A stretch of 64,000 bases of DNA from Hymenobacter artigasi (GTDB lineage: Bacteria > Bacteroidota > Bacteroidia > Cytophagales > Hymenobacteraceae), in assembly GCF_012275535.1 (NCBI RefSeq), contig NZ_JAAVTK010000002.1:436208-500207 (forward strand), given 5' to 3'. The translations under genes were made by a program, and so were the position numbers. This document shows positions 41,440-52,416 of the stretch, piece by piece. The notes below the pieces were generated by a model that did no database searches, was not told where the DNA came from, and was given only the letters and a program-made list of their open reading frames with translations. Position 1 is the stretch's first letter. Each line of letters opens with the position of its first letter.

Positions 41440-41757
41440 CTATTGATTCTCGCTTTGGGGCACCAGCACGAATACGTCCTCACCGGGGCGTTTCATCAGG
41501 TATTTCTCCCGCGCAAATTTTTCCAGCAAGGCTGGCGAGCTCATCAGTTCGGCCCGGTCTTTTTTCACCACCTCAATGTTGTCGAGGTAATATTGCTTCT
41601 CATTCCGCAGCTCCGTCCACTTCTGGTAGATGTCGAACTGCTTGCCCACGTCGTTGGCATCGAATACCAGCATCCAGACTAAAAAGCCCACGCCGGTCAG
41701 AAAATAGAAGCTGCGCACTACCCGAAGTATCGGGCTAATGAAGGAAGGTAGATTCAT
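41440..41757 (-). CDS. DivIC/FtsB-like septum formation initiator
   Basis: A 105-residue protein with one N-terminal membrane helix (FYFLTGVGFLVWMLVF), then a coiled coil (KWTELRNEKQYYLDNIEVVKKDR) and the conserved end FAREKYLMKRPGEDVFVL. This is the layout of FtsB/DivIC, which joins the divisome at midcell. Start at 41757 (MNLPSF). It lies downstream of eno on the same strand, after a terminator, as in several Bacteroidota. Confidence 0.9.
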   Translation of the reverse strand: MNLPSFISPILRVVRSFYFLTGVGFLVWMLVFDANDVGKQFDIYQKWTELRNEKQYYLDNIEVVKKDRAELMSSPALLEKFAREKYLMKRPGEDVFVLVPQSENQ

Positions 41758-41773
41758 CGCTATAAAGGTAATA

Positions 41774-41812
41774 CAAACGGCCAATTCCGCTAATGCGAAA
41801 TTGGCCGTTTGG
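41774..41812 (-). terminator. Terminator of eno
   Basis: AAACGGCCAATTTCGC / GCGGAATTGGCCGTTT (minus reading) gives a 16-bp stem with one mismatch and a short loop, 20 bases beyond the eno stop. Confidence 0.85.
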
Positions 41813-41832
41813 CATCCTAACTAGGTGATTTC

Positions 41833-43125
<1,293 letters not shown>

Positions 43126-43137
43126 TTAAATATGCTG

Positions 43138-43170
43138 CAAACGTACGCGAATCAGCCGGCATAAGCACAA
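43138..43170 (-). promoter_or_regulatory. Promoter of eno
   Basis: On the minus strand TTG (43168-43170) and TACGTTTG (43138-43145) are separated by 22 bases, close to the consensus. The -7 lies 33 bases before the ATG. Confidence 0.6.
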
Positions 43171-43290
43171 TTCACCCGGTAAAAGAGCATATCGGAGCCT
43201 CCGCAAACGCGTCATCCCTTGCCTGTGCTAACGATTGAATCAGCCCCGATAAGCCGTAGGGTTTAGTCTGGCCACGGCAAAATTTCGCAC

Positions 43291-43324
43291 AAAAAAAGGG
43301 ACGCCCCTACGGAGCATCCCTTTT
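43291..43324 (-). terminator. Terminator of the alpha operon after rplQ
   Basis: AAAAGGGATGC / GCGTCCCTTTTTTT (minus reading) forms an 11-bp stem with a wobble pair and a long T run, 24 bases after the rplQ stop. Confidence 0.9.
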
Positions 43325-43347
43325 CACTTTGTAGCAATTGCTACGAA

Positions 43348-43950
43348 TTAAGCACCAGCTTCGTCAGCCTTCGCCTCTTCGCGGCTCTCGCCATCCTTAA
43401 CGGTTTCAGTAGCGGTGTCAGCCGGAGCCGACTGCTCAACTACAGCGGCAGGAGCTACCGCTTCGCCGGTTACTTCGGTAGCCGAAGTAGCGTCGTCGCC
43501 AGCAGTTTTCTTACCACCACGGCTGCGCGAACGACGGGTCGTAGCAGTAGCCTTTTCAGCAGCAGCCGTCTTAGCGTCCATCAACGTTTCGTTGAAGTCC
43601 ACCAGTTCGATGATGCACATCTCGGCGTTGTCACCCAGACGGGTATCGCTCAGCTTCAGAATGCGGGTATAGCCACCGGGACGGTTAGCAATTCTGCCCG
43701 AAATGTTACCAAACAACTCCTTAATCGACTCCTTGTCCTGCAACGCAGCGAACACCATGCGGCGCGAGTGCGTCGTATCGTCTTTCGACTTGGTCAGCAG
43801 CGGCTCGATGTACTTACGCAGGGCCTTAGCCTTGGCTACCGTCGTGGTAACGCGCTTGTACAGGATGAGCGAAGACGACATGTTCGACAACATGGCGTGA
43901 CGGTGGGCGGTAGTCCGGCCCAAATGGTTAATCTTTCTTCCGTGTCGCAT
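43348..43950 (-). CDS. rplQ: 50S ribosomal protein L17 with long acidic/Ala tail
   Basis: Core L17 is residues 1-124 ([21 protein letters not shown] through the LVDFNET segment). A 75-residue tail follows, first basic ([10 protein letters not shown]) and then rich in Ala, Glu and Thr. Bacterial L17 is usually near 120 residues; tails are seen in some Bacteroidota. It is the last gene of the ribosomal cluster. Confidence 0.97.
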   Translation of the reverse strand: MRHGRKINHLGRTTAHRHAMLSNMSSSLILYKRVTTTVAKAKALRKYIEPLLTKSKDDTTHSRRMVFAALQDKESIKELFGNISGRIANRPGGYTRILKLSDTRLGDNAEMCIIELVDFNETLMDAKTAAAEKATATTRRSRSRGGKKTAGDDATSATEVTGEAVAPAAVVEQSAPADTATETVKDGESREEAKADEAGA

Positions 43951-44061
43951 TGGACGTTTGAAAAAGTGTGTGCTTGCGGGCGGCGACCACGGCGGACCAA
44001 AAAGGCCTCATTAGAACCGCTGCCCCTTGGGCACACTGTGGATAAAATGTGAAAATAAAAA

Positions 44062-44130
44062 AATGTGGAGATGTGAAAATTGTGGGCTGAGCGCGAAGCT
44101 CACATTTCCACATTATCACATCTCCACATT
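44062..44130. repeat. 15-bp perfect inverted repeat in rpoA-rplQ gap
   Basis: AATGTGGAGATGTGA (44062-44076) and its complement at 44116-44130, in a 187-base gap. The stretch is A-rich with several ATGTG/CACAT units. It could form a hairpin in the rpoA-rplQ mRNA. Confidence 0.6.
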
Positions 44131-44137
44131 ATAAAAC

Positions 44138-45127
44138 CTAGTCTTCCTCCAGGCGATACTTGCCCAGGTCCATCCCAAACTCCAAACCACGCTCTTCAAC
44201 GAGGTTCTCCAGTTCAGTCAGGCTCTTCTTGCCGAAGTTGCGGAACTTCATCATGTCAGCGATTTCGAGCTGCACCAATTCGCCCATCGTCTTGATGTCG
44301 GCGGCCTTGAGGCAGTTCTTGGCGCGTACGCTGAGCTCCATGTCCTCCAAAGGAGTCTTGAGCATCTTGCGCATCTGCATGGTTTCCTCATCAATCGGCT
44401 CGTCCTCCGTCACGCGAGGACCTTCGAGGGTCATCGTGTTATCCGAGAACAGCATGAAGTGCTGAATGAGGATATTAGCCGCACCTTTCAGTGCCTCTTC
44501 CGGGTGAATCGAACCGTCGGTCTGAATCTCGATAACGAGCTTCTCATAGTCGGTTTTCTGCTCTACGCGGGTGTTCTCAATGCTATACTTCACGTTCTTG
44601 ATAGGCGTGTAGATAGCATCAATAGCAATCTGACCGAAAACCTGGTCAGCTGGCTTGTTCTCGTCGGCAGGCACATAGCCACGGCCACGGGCAATCGTCA
44701 ACTCAAACTCCAACTCGGTGCTGGGGTCCAGGTGAGCAATCACATGGTCAGGGTTCAGTACTTCAAAGCCGCTGGCGAACTTGGCAATATCAGCGCCCGA
44801 GAAGGAATCCTGGCCTTTCACGCGCACCGTAATTTTATCCGAGATGGCATCGCTCACTTTCTTGAAGCGGACCATCTTCAGGTTCAGAATGATTTCGGAC
44901 ATGTCCTCAATCACCCCTTCGATGGTCGAAAACTCGTGCAGCACGCTGTTCGTGCGCACCGACGTGATGGCGAAACCCTCCAGCGACGACAACAGAATGC
45001 GACGCAACGCATTGCCGATGGTGACGCCGTAGCCCTTCTCGAGCGGCTTAAATTCAAACGTCCCGGTGAAGTCGTCGGATTTCTCCATCACCACTTTCTC
45101 CGGCATCTGAAAAGCTAAGATTGACAT
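44138..45127 (-). CDS. rpoA: RNA polymerase subunit alpha
   Basis: A 329-residue alpha subunit with N-terminal dimerisation domain ([23 protein letters not shown]) and C-terminal DNA-binding domain ([19 protein letters not shown]). Start [13 protein letters not shown] at 45127 is preferred over a codon 48 bases upstream. It sits after rpsD and a GC-rich hairpin. Confidence 0.98.
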   Translation of the reverse strand: MSILAFQMPEKVVMEKSDDFTGTFEFKPLEKGYGVTIGNALRRILLSSLEGFAITSVRTNSVLHEFSTIEGVIEDMSEIILNLKMVRFKKVSDAISDKITVRVKGQDSFSGADIAKFASGFEVLNPDHVIAHLDPSTELEFELTIARGRGYVPADENKPADQVFGQIAIDAIYTPIKNVKYSIENTRVEQKTDYEKLVIEIQTDGSIHPEEALKGAANILIQHFMLFSDNTMTLEGPRVTEDEPIDEETMQMRKMLKTPLEDMELSVRAKNCLKAADIKTMGELVQLEIADMMKFRNFGKKSLTELENLVEERGLEFGMDLGKYRLEED

Positions 45128-45176
45128 ATGTGGGGCGTAAAAAATGTAAAAAAATGGGGTGAAGTATAAGCACAAG

Positions 45177-45203
45177 AGCGGCCCGACAAATTGCCGGGCC
45201 GCT
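45177..45203. repeat. GC-rich hairpin between rpsD and rpoA
   Basis: AGCGGCCCG / CGGGCCGCT with a 9-base loop. It has no T run, so it is more likely an RNA processing or stability element than a terminator. Confidence 0.6.
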
Positions 45204-45217
45204 ACCAGTAGCGCTAT

Positions 45218-45823
45218 TTACTTCGAATACAGTTCGACGATGAGCTGCTCGGTGATTTTCTCCGGAATCAGCTCACGGGCGGGAGCGTTGATGAACTTGC
45301 CAGCCAACTCCTTGCCGTCCCACTCCAGCCAGGAAAACTGACGCGAGTTGCGAACCGACAGGCTCGTGGTGATGGCTTCCAGCGACTTCGACTTCTCACG
45401 CACGGCAACAATGTCGCCGGGACGCAGGTGGTACGAAGGGATGTTAACCACTTCACCGTTTACGGTGATATGCTTATGACCAACGAGCTGGCGAGCAGCG
45501 CGACGCGTCGAGGCAATGCCCAAACGGTACACAGCATTGTCCAGACGGGCTTCCAGCAGGGCGAGCAGGTTATCGCCGGTGATGCCGGGAAGAGCTGCTG
45601 CTTTGTGGAACAGGTTTTCGAATTGCTTCTCCAACATGCCGTACATGTACTTCACCTTCTGCTTCTCCATCAGTTGGACAGCGTACTCCGACTGCTTCTT
45701 GCGACGGCCGCGGCCGTGCTGGCCCGGAGGATAGGCTTTTTTGTTGAGCGCTTTGCTCGGGCCGAAAATCGCCTCGTTGAAGCGACGGGCAATTTTTGAG
45801 GTTGGGCCAGTATAACGTGCCAT
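45218..45823 (-). CDS. rpsD: 30S ribosomal protein S4 (zinc-free form)
   Basis: A 201-residue S4. The N-terminal region has no cysteines, so it is the zinc-free type. The S4 RNA-binding domain is [25 protein letters not shown]. It lies between rpsK and rpoA, the standard alpha-operon order. Confidence 0.98.
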   Translation of the reverse strand: MARYTGPTSKIARRFNEAIFGPSKALNKKAYPPGQHGRGRRKKQSEYAVQLMEKQKVKYMYGMLEKQFENLFHKAAALPGITGDNLLALLEARLDNAVYRLGIASTRRAARQLVGHKHITVNGEVVNIPSYHLRPGDIVAVREKSKSLEAITTSLSVRNSRQFSWLEWDGKELAGKFINAPARELIPEKITEQLIVELYSK

Positions 45824-45849
45824 TGTAATCTAATTTCTGAAGTGAAAAA

Positions 45850-46242
45850 CTAAACGCGACGACGCTTGGGAGGGCGGCAGCCGTTGTGGGGCAGCGGCGT
45901 TACGTCGCGGATGGTGGTCACCTCAATACCCACGTTGCCGAGGGCGCGGATGGCCGACTCACGGCCCGAACCCGGGCCTTTTACGAAGACTTCGGCTTTG
46001 CGCATACCCAGGTCGTGGGCTACTTTACCGCAGTCGCTCATCGCCATTTGGGCGGCGTAGGGCGTGTTCTTCTTCGAACCACGGAAGCCCATTTTGCCGG
46101 CCGAAGCCCACGAAATCACTTGACCGTTATTGTTCGTAATCGAGATGATGATGTTGTTGAACGAGGCACGGATGTGTACCTGGCCCACCTGCTCCACCAC
46201 GACAACGCGCTTCTTGGCTTTGTCTTTTCTTTTTTGTGCCAT
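45850..46242 (-). CDS. rpsK: 30S ribosomal protein S11
   Basis: A 130-residue S11 (start [11 protein letters not shown] at 46242) with the C-terminal signature [17 protein letters not shown]. An upstream in-frame extension is not part of the family and lies beside an inverted repeat. Confidence 0.98.
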   Translation of the reverse strand: MAQKRKDKAKKRVVVVEQVGQVHIRASFNNIIISITNNNGQVISWASAGKMGFRGSKKNTPYAAQMAMSDCGKVAHDLGMRKAEVFVKGPGSGRESAIRALGNVGIEVTTIRDVTPLPHNGCRPPKRRRV

Positions 46243-46285
46243 TTGGTTATCGCAAAAAATGCGGGAGGTGTTAGGCCCTCCGGGC

Positions 46286-46360
46286 AATTATGAATTATGA
46301 ATTATGAATTATGAGTTGATGTTCTGCCAACTCATAATTCATAATTCATAATTCATAATT
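46286..46360. repeat. Perfect 33-bp inverted repeat inside the alpha operon
   Basis: Arms 46286-46318 and 46328-46360 are perfect complements over 33 bases with a 9-base loop. Each arm is built of four near-tandem copies of the 8-mer AATTATGA. It lies between rpsM and rpsK, 44 bases upstream of the rpsK ATG. Confidence 0.9.
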
Positions 46361-46390
46361 GTTCCGCAGGAACTGATTCCCGGTTATAAA

Positions 46391-46768
46391 TTATTTAGTT
46401 GCCTTCTTCTTGCCGGCCACGGTCTTACGCTTGCCCTTACGGGTACGCGAGTTGTTCTTGGTGCGCTGACCACGAACTGGCAGACCTTTGCGGTGACGCA
46501 GACCACGGTAGCAGCCGATGTCCATCAAACGCTTGATGTTCGTCGTTACTTCCGAGCGCAGCACGCCTTCGGTCTTGTGCTCGGCAGCAATGATGGCGCG
46601 GACGGCACCCGACTCCTCGTCGGTCCAGTCCTTCACCTTCTTGTTGACATCGATGCCAGCTTTTACCAGAATCTTGCTGGCGTTGCTCCGGCCAATGCCG
46701 AAAATGTAGGTCAGCGAAATTTCGCCGCGCTTGTTGTCCGGGATATCAACCCCTGCGATACGAGCCAT
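46391..46768 (-). CDS. rpsM: 30S ribosomal protein S13
   Basis: A 125-residue S13 ([19 protein letters not shown]) with the conserved [19 protein letters not shown] region, and a lysine-rich C-terminus. Standard neighbour of rpmJ and rpsK. Confidence 0.98.
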   Translation of the reverse strand: MARIAGVDIPDNKRGEISLTYIFGIGRSNASKILVKAGIDVNKKVKDWTDEESGAVRAIIAAEHKTEGVLRSEVTTNIKRLMDIGCYRGLRHRKGLPVRGQRTKNNSRTRKGKRKTVAGKKKATK

Positions 46769-46879
46769 ATTGGATGGTTATGTGTTTGCGGACAGAAACC
46801 CGGCAACTACTTGGAAGGCGGGCCGGAGGATATTAACCAACGACTCAGTACCCAAGGTTCCGGGGTTCTAAAAATTGAA

Positions 46880-46996
46880 TTAACCCTGACGCTGCTTAAA
46901 GCGCGGGTTTTTCTTGTTGATAACGTAGAGCTTGCCGTTGCGACGCACAATCTTGCAGTCAACGCTACGCTTTTTGATGGAGGTTTTGACTTTCAT
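46880..46996 (-). CDS. rpmJ: 50S ribosomal protein L36 (zinc-free form)
   Basis: A 38-residue L36 starting [16 protein letters not shown] and ending NPRFKQRQG. Only one of the usual zinc ligands remains (Cys14); the others are replaced, so it is the zinc-free type. It lies between infA and rpsM. Confidence 0.95.
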   Translation of the reverse strand: MKVKTSIKKRSVDCKIVRRNGKLYVINKKNPRFKQRQG

Positions 46997-47171
46997 TGCT
47001 GAAAAGAGTTACTTGTTATTACTTGCGGTTTTGCTTCTAGAATTTCTGTGGAAGAAGTTGGCTGCTTTGTAATACCGAAAACAACCAAGGCAAGAACAAA
47101 AGTAACAACTGCTTTAAAACCACAAAGGAGTGGCTCTCAGTTATCATTGAACTCGTCTAGAAGCAAGGATA

Positions 47172-47390
47172 TTACTTGTAGCGATACTTAATGCGGCCCT
47201 TCGACAAGTCGTAAGGAGACATTTCCAGCTTCACTTTGTCGCCGGGCAGAATTTTGATGTAGTGCATCCGCATCTTACCCGAAATGTGGGCAATCAGCTG
47301 GTGACCATTCTCCAGCTCCACGCGGAACATGGCGTTGGAGAGGGCTTCCAGGATGGTTCCGTCCTGCTCAATCGAGGCTTGTTTTGCCAT
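47172..47390 (-). CDS. infA: Translation initiation factor IF-1
   Basis: A 72-residue IF-1 with the S1-fold start [17 protein letters not shown] and the conserved [19 protein letters not shown]. It lies 5 bases after map. A 175-base gap without a gene separates it from rpmJ. Confidence 0.98.
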   Translation of the reverse strand: MAKQASIEQDGTILEALSNAMFRVELENGHQLIAHISGKMRMHYIKILPGDKVKLEMSPYDLSKGRIKYRYK

Positions 47391-47395
47391 AAGGG

Positions 47396-48181
47396 CTACT
47401 GCTGCAATGCTTTTTCGATGTACTCAAAGGAGGTGAGAATCTCCGCCTTTTCTTTTCTAACAACAACGGTATGCTCAAAGTGCGCCGATGCTTTGCGGTC
47501 CTTGGTACGGATAGTCCAGCCATCCGCCTCCTGTACCACGTCTTTTTTACCCAGATTCACCATCGGTTCGATGGCGATGACCAGGCCCGTTTGCAAAAGC
47601 GGCCCGGAACCCCGCTTGCCGTAGTTCGGCACCTCAGGTTTCTCGTGCAGCTTCGCGCCAACTCCGTGGCCGACCAACTCGCGCACCACCCCGTAGCCCA
47701 TCGGGGCCACATGGTTCTGGATGGCGTAGCTGATATCGCCCACGCGATTGCCGCTCACGGCTTGTTCGATGCCTTTATACAGCGAAGCTTTGGTTTCCCG
47801 CAGCAACGTGAGTATTTCCGGCGCTACCTCCCCGATTGGGTAGGTATAAGCACTATCTGAGTGGAAACCATTCAGATAAACCCCGCAGTCCACCGAGAGA
47901 ATGTCGCCGCTCTTCAGTGGCTCATCGGTAGCGAACCCGTGCACCACCACCGAATTCGGCGAGAGGCACAGGCTGTAGGGAAACTTATTGTATCCTTTGA
48001 AGGATGGCACTCCACCATGGTCCCGGATGAATTCCTCTGCGCGCTTATCCAGCTGCCGCGTCGTCACTCCTTCCTTCACCATACTCGCGACTTCGCCGTG
48101 AGCCTTGGCCAGCACAAGCGCGCTGGCACGGATGAGGTCAATCTCTTCTTCAGTTTTATATTGAATGCTACCGCTTGCCAT
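47396..48181 (-). CDS. map: Type I methionine aminopeptidase
   Basis: A 261-residue metalloprotease that removes the N-terminal methionine. Metal ligands are visible in [17 protein letters not shown] (two Asp), [10 protein letters not shown] (His), IEPMVNL (Glu) and FEHTVVV (Glu). It lies in the usual secY-map-infA order. Confidence 0.97.
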   Translation of the reverse strand: MASGSIQYKTEEEIDLIRASALVLAKAHGEVASMVKEGVTTRQLDKRAEEFIRDHGGVPSFKGYNKFPYSLCLSPNSVVVHGFATDEPLKSGDILSVDCGVYLNGFHSDSAYTYPIGEVAPEILTLLRETKASLYKGIEQAVSGNRVGDISYAIQNHVAPMGYGVVRELVGHGVGAKLHEKPEVPNYGKRGSGPLLQTGLVIAIEPMVNLGKKDVVQEADGWTIRTKDRKASAHFEHTVVVRKEKAEILTSFEYIEKALQQ

Positions 48182-48190
48182 TGCTGCTAT

Positions 48191-49510
48191 TTACGAAGCG
48201 ACTGAAATGGGCTGTGCCGTGCGACCGCGCAGCTTGCCCGATTTCATCATACCATCGTAGTGCTGCATCAACAAGTAGCTCTGCACCTGGTTCACTGTGT
48301 CGAGCACTACACCCACCATAATGATGAGCGACGTACCGCCATAGAAAGCTGAGAACGGACGCGTAACGCCCAACAGCAGCGCGATAGCAGGGAAGATGGC
48401 GATAAGAGCCAGTGCAACCGCACCCGGCAGGGTAACACGGGTCAGGATTTCATCGATAAACTCCGAAGTATCGCGACCTGGCTTCACGCCGGGCACGAAA
48501 CCTCCACTCCGCTTCAGGTCATCAGCAATCTGATTAGGATTGACGCTGATGGCCGTGTAGAAGTAGGTGAAGATGATAATCAGCAGGGCGAAAGTCAGGT
48601 TGTACTGCCACGAGGTGTAGTCCGAGAACTTCACGCCGATGTAGCTGGCGGTATCGCTCTGGTTCTGCCATACCGATGCCACGATGGCGGGAACGAACAT
48701 CAAGGACTGCGCGAAAATGATGGGCATTACGCCGGCCGCATTCACCTTGAGGGGAATGAACTGACGTTGTGCATCCAGCTGCGTAGTACCACCAACCTGC
48801 TTAGCATACTGCACCGCGATGCGGCGAACCGCCTGCGTGAGCACGATAACGGCCATTACAACGAGGAACAGAACCACCATTTCCAGCAGGAAAATCAGGG
48901 ACTTGTTCACGCCTTTGGCTGCAGCCTCACCGATGATAGCACCGGGCAGACGCGACACGATACCAATCATAATCAGCATCGAGATACCGTTGCCGATACC
49001 TTTATCCGTGATTTTTTCACCCAGCCACATGCAGAACAACGTGCCGGCCGTGATGATAATCATGGTCGAAACGGTGAAAAATGTGCCGGGGTTGATGATG
49101 GCCTCAGCGTTAATCGTGGCGATGAAGCCAACTGATTGAGCCAGTACAATCGGAATCGTGAGAACCCGGGTGTACTGATTGATTTTTTTACGTCCCGACT
49201 CGCCTTCCTTCTGGAGTTTCTGGAAGTAAGGCACGGCAATCGTGAGCAGTTGCAATACGATAGACGCCGAGATGTACGGCATGATGCCCAACGCGAAAAT
49301 CGACGCGTGGCTGAATGCGCCGCCAAGCAGCGTATCCAGAATACCGAACAGGCCAGCCGCACCCGTCTTGAGTTGGGTAGGGTCCACGCCCGGCAACACC
49401 ACGTACACGCCGAGGCGATAGATGGCAATGAAAAATAGCGTATTGAGGATTCGCGTACGCAAATCCTCAATCGCAAAGATATTTTTTATCGACTCGATAA
49501 ACTTATTCAT
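48191..49510 (-). CDS. secY: Preprotein translocase subunit SecY
   Basis: A 439-residue, ten-helix membrane channel. It begins MNKFIESIKNIFAIEDLRTR and has the plug region after VLPGVDPTQL and the conserved cytoplasmic loops with KRSGGFVPGVKPGRDT. ATG at 49510 is chosen over one 87 bases upstream. It overlaps no neighbour and follows rplO by 16 bases. Confidence 0.98.
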   Translation of the reverse strand: MNKFIESIKNIFAIEDLRTRILNTLFFIAIYRLGVYVVLPGVDPTQLKTGAAGLFGILDTLLGGAFSHASIFALGIMPYISASIVLQLLTIAVPYFQKLQKEGESGRKKINQYTRVLTIPIVLAQSVGFIATINAEAIINPGTFFTVSTMIIITAGTLFCMWLGEKITDKGIGNGISMLIMIGIVSRLPGAIIGEAAAKGVNKSLIFLLEMVVLFLVVMAVIVLTQAVRRIAVQYAKQVGGTTQLDAQRQFIPLKVNAAGVMPIIFAQSLMFVPAIVASVWQNQSDTASYIGVKFSDYTSWQYNLTFALLIIIFTYFYTAISVNPNQIADDLKRSGGFVPGVKPGRDTSEFIDEILTRVTLPGAVALALIAIFPAIALLLGVTRPFSAFYGGTSLIIMVGVVLDTVNQVQSYLLMQHYDGMMKSGKLRGRTAQPISVAS

Positions 49511-49526
49511 TGCCGAAGGTAGCTTT

Positions 49527-49976
49527 TTAGAGCGTAACCGCTTTGCCGCCGGCCTTCTCGATGGCTTCAACAGCCGACTTCGAGAATGCGTGAGCATGGA
49601 TTTCTACAGCCGTGGCGATTTCGCCGCGACCGAGGATTTTGATTTTGGCGTTCTTGGAAACCAAGCCGTTGGCAACGAAGTAGGCAGCGTCCATAGTGGT
49701 AGCGCTGTTCTTTTCGAGGAGGGTAGCCAGCGCATCAAGATTGATGGCTTTATACTCTACACGGTTGATATTCGTGAAGCCGAACTTAGGCACACGGCGC
49801 TGGAGGGGCATCTGGCCACCTTCAAAACCGGACTTGCGCTTGTAGCCCGAGCGCGACTTGGCACCTTTGTGACCACGGGTGGACGTACCACCACGCGTAG
49901 AGCCTTCGCCCCGGCCAATCCGCTTCTCGTTTTTAGTCGAGCCGTAGGCGGGCGATAGATTGCTGAGATTAAGCAT
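49527..49976 (-). CDS. rplO: 50S ribosomal protein L15
   Basis: A 149-residue L15 with the Gly-rich start GSTKNEKRIGRGEGSTRGGT and GYKRKSGFEGGQMPL. Located between rpmD and secY. Confidence 0.98.
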   Translation of the reverse strand: MLNLSNLSPAYGSTKNEKRIGRGEGSTRGGTSTRGHKGAKSRSGYKRKSGFEGGQMPLQRRVPKFGFTNINRVEYKAINLDALATLLEKNSATTMDAAYFVANGLVSKNAKIKILGRGEIATAVEIHAHAFSKSAVEAIEKAGGKAVTL

Positions 49977-49988
49977 GACGATAATAGC

Positions 49989-50168
49989 TTACAGTTCGGT
50001 TACTTGGAGCAAATGCTGCACGCTCTTCACCATGCCCATAACGGACGGGTTTACTTCGTGGGTAGCAGTGCTGTTGAGTTTGTTCAGGCCGAGGGACTGA
50101 ACGGTGCGCTTCTGACGCTCGGGGCGGTCAATGGCGCTGCGCACGAGCTTTACTTGAATTTGTGCCAT
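49989..50168 (-). CDS. rpmD: 50S ribosomal protein L30
   Basis: A 59-residue L30 (MAQIQVKLVRSAIDRPERQK to LLQVTEL), typical length. It lies between rpsE and rplO. Confidence 0.95.
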   Translation of the reverse strand: MAQIQVKLVRSAIDRPERQKRTVQSLGLNKLNSTATHEVNPSVMGMVKSVQHLLQVTEL

Positions 50169-50173
50169 GTCAA

Positions 50174-50749
50174 TTAACCGTTAAAAACGCGGGCCAAAGA
50201 AATACCACGGGCTTGAGCGATTTGCAACGGGTCACGCATTTTAGCGAGGGCTGCAAACGTAGCTTTTACCACGTTGTGAGGGTTCGACGAGCCTTTCGAC
50301 TTCGCCAGCACATCCTTGATACCGGCGCTCTCGAACACGGCGCGCATTGCACCGCCGGCGATTACACCCGTACCAGCCGCTGCGGGCTGGATGAGCACGA
50401 AACCACCGCCGTAGCGGCCTTCCATGAGGTGAGGAACGGTGTGCTTGTACATGGGTACTTTCACTACGTTCTTCTTAGCGTCGTCAATGCCTTTGGCAAT
50501 GGCGTCGGTTACTTCGTTGGCTTTGCCGAGGCCGTAGCCTACGTTGCCGTTGCCGTCGCCTACTACCACAATGGCAGAGAAGCTAAAGCGGCGACCACCT
50601 TTCACCACCTTCGCTACGCGGTTGATGGCTACTACTTTTTCTTTGAAGTCGGAGTCAGCACCCATGCGGGAGTTGTCCTTGTTCCGGTCGCGGTCGTTGC
50701 TGCGCTGACGGTCTCCGCCAGGACGATTGTTGTCGCGTTCTTGCGCCAT
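50174..50749 (-). CDS. rpsE: 30S ribosomal protein S5
   Basis: A 191-residue S5 with a charged N-terminal extension (about residues 1-30, Arg/Asn/Asp-rich) before the core [20 protein letters not shown] and the [12 protein letters not shown]-like region. Confidence 0.98.
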   Translation of the reverse strand: MAQERDNNRPGGDRQRSNDRDRNKDNSRMGADSDFKEKVVAINRVAKVVKGGRRFSFSAIVVVGDGNGNVGYGLGKANEVTDAIAKGIDDAKKNVVKVPMYKHTVPHLMEGRYGGGFVLIQPAAAGTGVIAGGAMRAVFESAGIKDVLAKSKGSSNPHNVVKATFAALAKMRDPLQIAQARGISLARVFNG

Positions 50750-50755
50750 GATAGT

Positions 50756-51106
50756 TTAGAAATTGAGGCCGCCTTCGCGAGCACCTTCAGCCAATGATTT
50801 TACGCGACCGTGGTAGAGGTAACCCGAGCGGTCGAACACCACTTTCGTGATGCCTTTCTCCTGGGCGACGGCGGCAAGCTGCCGACCTACGGCAGCAGCC
50901 AGTGCTACACCGTTACCACCTTCGGCGGTTACTTTTTTCGACGTTGCGGAGGCCAGGGTATGGCCGGTCGTGTCGTCGATAATCTGAGCATAAATGCCCG
51001 TGTTGCTGCGGAACACCGACAGGCGCGGACGCTCCGTAGTGCCGGACACTTTCGTGCGGATGATGCGCTGAATCCGCTTGCGGCGAGTTGCTTTATCAAA
51101 TGCCAT
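50756..51106 (-). CDS. rplR: 50S ribosomal protein L18
   Basis: A 116-residue L18, with [19 protein letters not shown] and the C-terminal [19 protein letters not shown]. Confidence 0.98.
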   Translation of the reverse strand: MAFDKATRRKRIQRIIRTKVSGTTERPRLSVFRSNTGIYAQIIDDTTGHTLASATSKKVTAEGGNGVALAAAVGRQLAAVAQEKGITKVVFDRSGYLYHGRVKSLAEGAREGGLNF

Positions 51107-51115
51107 GATGCGAAT

Positions 51116-51670
51116 TTATTTAGAGGCCGTTTTACCAGCTTTGCGACGGATAATCTCACCCACGAAGCGCACACCTTTGCCTTTGTAAGGCTCCACTTTA
51201 CGCAGCGAACGAATTTTGGCAGCTACCTGGCCCAGCAACTGATTGTCGATGCTGTTGAGCGTTACAATCGGGTTCTTGCCTTTGTCGGTAACGGCAGTGG
51301 CGGTTACTTCGCCGGGGAGGGCAATGTACACGTTGTGCGAGTAGCCCAGGGCCAGCTCCAGCGTGCTGCCTACGAGCGAGGCTTTGTAACCTACACCTAC
51401 CAGCTCAAGCTTCTTCTCGAAACCAGCGCTAACACCGGTTACCATGTTGTTGATGAGCGAGCGGTACAGACCGTGCATGGCCTTGTGGCGCTTCTGCTCG
51501 GTTGGACGGGTTACGGTGAGAACACCGTCTTCGATGGCTACGGTGATGTCGCGGTCTACTTGCGTAGTGAGCGAGCCCTTTGGGCCTTTCACCGTCACCG
51601 CGTTGTCGTTGTCGACCGAAATAGCGACCCCAGCGGGGACGGAAATCGGCAGTTTACCAATACGTGACAT
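51116..51670 (-). CDS. rplF: 50S ribosomal protein L6
   Basis: A 184-residue L6 (MSRIGKLPISVPAGVAI) with the C-terminal signature EPYKGKGVRFVGEIIRRKAGK. Confidence 0.98.
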   Translation of the reverse strand: MSRIGKLPISVPAGVAISVDNDNAVTVKGPKGSLTTQVDRDITVAIEDGVLTVTRPTEQKRHKAMHGLYRSLINNMVTGVSAGFEKKLELVGVGYKASLVGSTLELALGYSHNVYIALPGEVTATAVTDKGKNPIVTLNSIDNQLLGQVAAKIRSLRKVEPYKGKGVRFVGEIIRRKAGKTASK

Positions 51671-51697
51671 AATTGAATTTGCTAAAGCGGTTCCGGA

Positions 51698-52096
51698 CTA
51701 GTACACGTAGCACAGCACCTCGCCGCCCACGTTCTCGGTTTTGCACTCTTTCTCCGTCATCACACCCTTCGAGGTGGAGATGATGGCTACACCCAGGCCA
51801 CTGAGGACGCGGGGCAGGTTATCGGAGGCCACGTACTGACGCAAGCCGGGCGTCGAAACGCGCTGCAGCTTGGTGATGGCGGGTGCCTTCGTGGTCGGGT
51901 TGTACTTCAGAGCAATTTTGATAGTGCCCTGAACCGACGAATCATCAAAACGGTACGACTGAATGTAGCCCTTGTGGTAGAGCACTTTCGTGATTTCCTT
52001 TTTGATGTTGCTGGCCGGGATTTCTACCACCCGGTGGTTCGCCTTGATGGCGTTGCGTACCCGGGTTAGGTAGTCGGCAATGGGGTCAGTGTTCAT
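51698..52096 (-). CDS. rpsH: 30S ribosomal protein S8
   Basis: A 132-residue S8 (MNTDPIADYLTRVRNAIKAN) with the C-terminal ISTSKGVMTEKECKTENVGG. It is the first gene after the second break of the ribosomal cluster and has two promoters of its own just upstream. Normally rpsN precedes it directly. Confidence 0.98.
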   Translation of the reverse strand: MNTDPIADYLTRVRNAIKANHRVVEIPASNIKKEITKVLYHKGYIQSYRFDDSSVQGTIKIALKYNPTTKAPAITKLQRVSTPGLRQYVASDNLPRVLSGLGVAIISTSKGVMTEKECKTENVGGEVLCYVY

Positions 52097-52129
52097 TATT
52101 TATTAAATACGTCCGCTTTTTTCGGAGCG

Positions 52130-52160
52130 CAAAGATAAGAAAATTTCGCCGGGTGCCCAA
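52130..52160 (-). promoter_or_regulatory. Promoter P2 of rpsH
   Basis: TTG (52158-52160), 20 bases, TATCTTTG (52130-52137): an exact match to the Bacteroidota consensus. It starts transcription about 27 bases before the rpsH ATG. Confidence 0.8.
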
Positions 52161-52279
52161 CGGGACCAACGAAATTTCGGTTAAGACTACTTGGCACGTC
52201 CGGCGACGGCACGGCCAATGGTTTCTTTTGGCAACCTGCCAAATGGTTTTGAGGCAAGCCTCGATACTTTTTCGGAGTG

Positions 52280-52310
52280 CAAAGGTAGCAGGCTCACAGG
52301 GCTTTTGCAA
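52280..52310 (-). promoter_or_regulatory. Promoter P1 of rpsH
   Basis: TTG (52308-52310), 20 bases, TACCTTTG (52280-52287), again an exact match. The bases after the -7 (CACTCCGAAAAAG) nearly repeat those of P2. Confidence 0.75.
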
Positions 52311-52378
52311 GCTTTGCCCCGAAGTTTCCTTTGAGCGGGCGATGGTAGTGCACGGCCGACTTCGACATAACCGGTACA

Positions 52379-52416
52379 TGAAGAAGCCCGGTCGCGTTAG
52401 CAACCGGGCTTCTTCA
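52379..52416. terminator. Terminator of the aldehyde dehydrogenase gene
   Basis: TGAAGAAGCCCGGT / ACCGGGCTTCTTCA forms a 14-bp perfect stem with a 10-base loop. It lies 50 bases beyond the stop of the aldehyde dehydrogenase gene and before the rpsH promoters. Confidence 0.75.

Noticed and set aside
47000-47171. Gap between rpmJ and infA as a possible small gene or RNA
   Set aside because: No open frame with coding bias, no stable hairpin and no promoter match was found in the 175-base gap.
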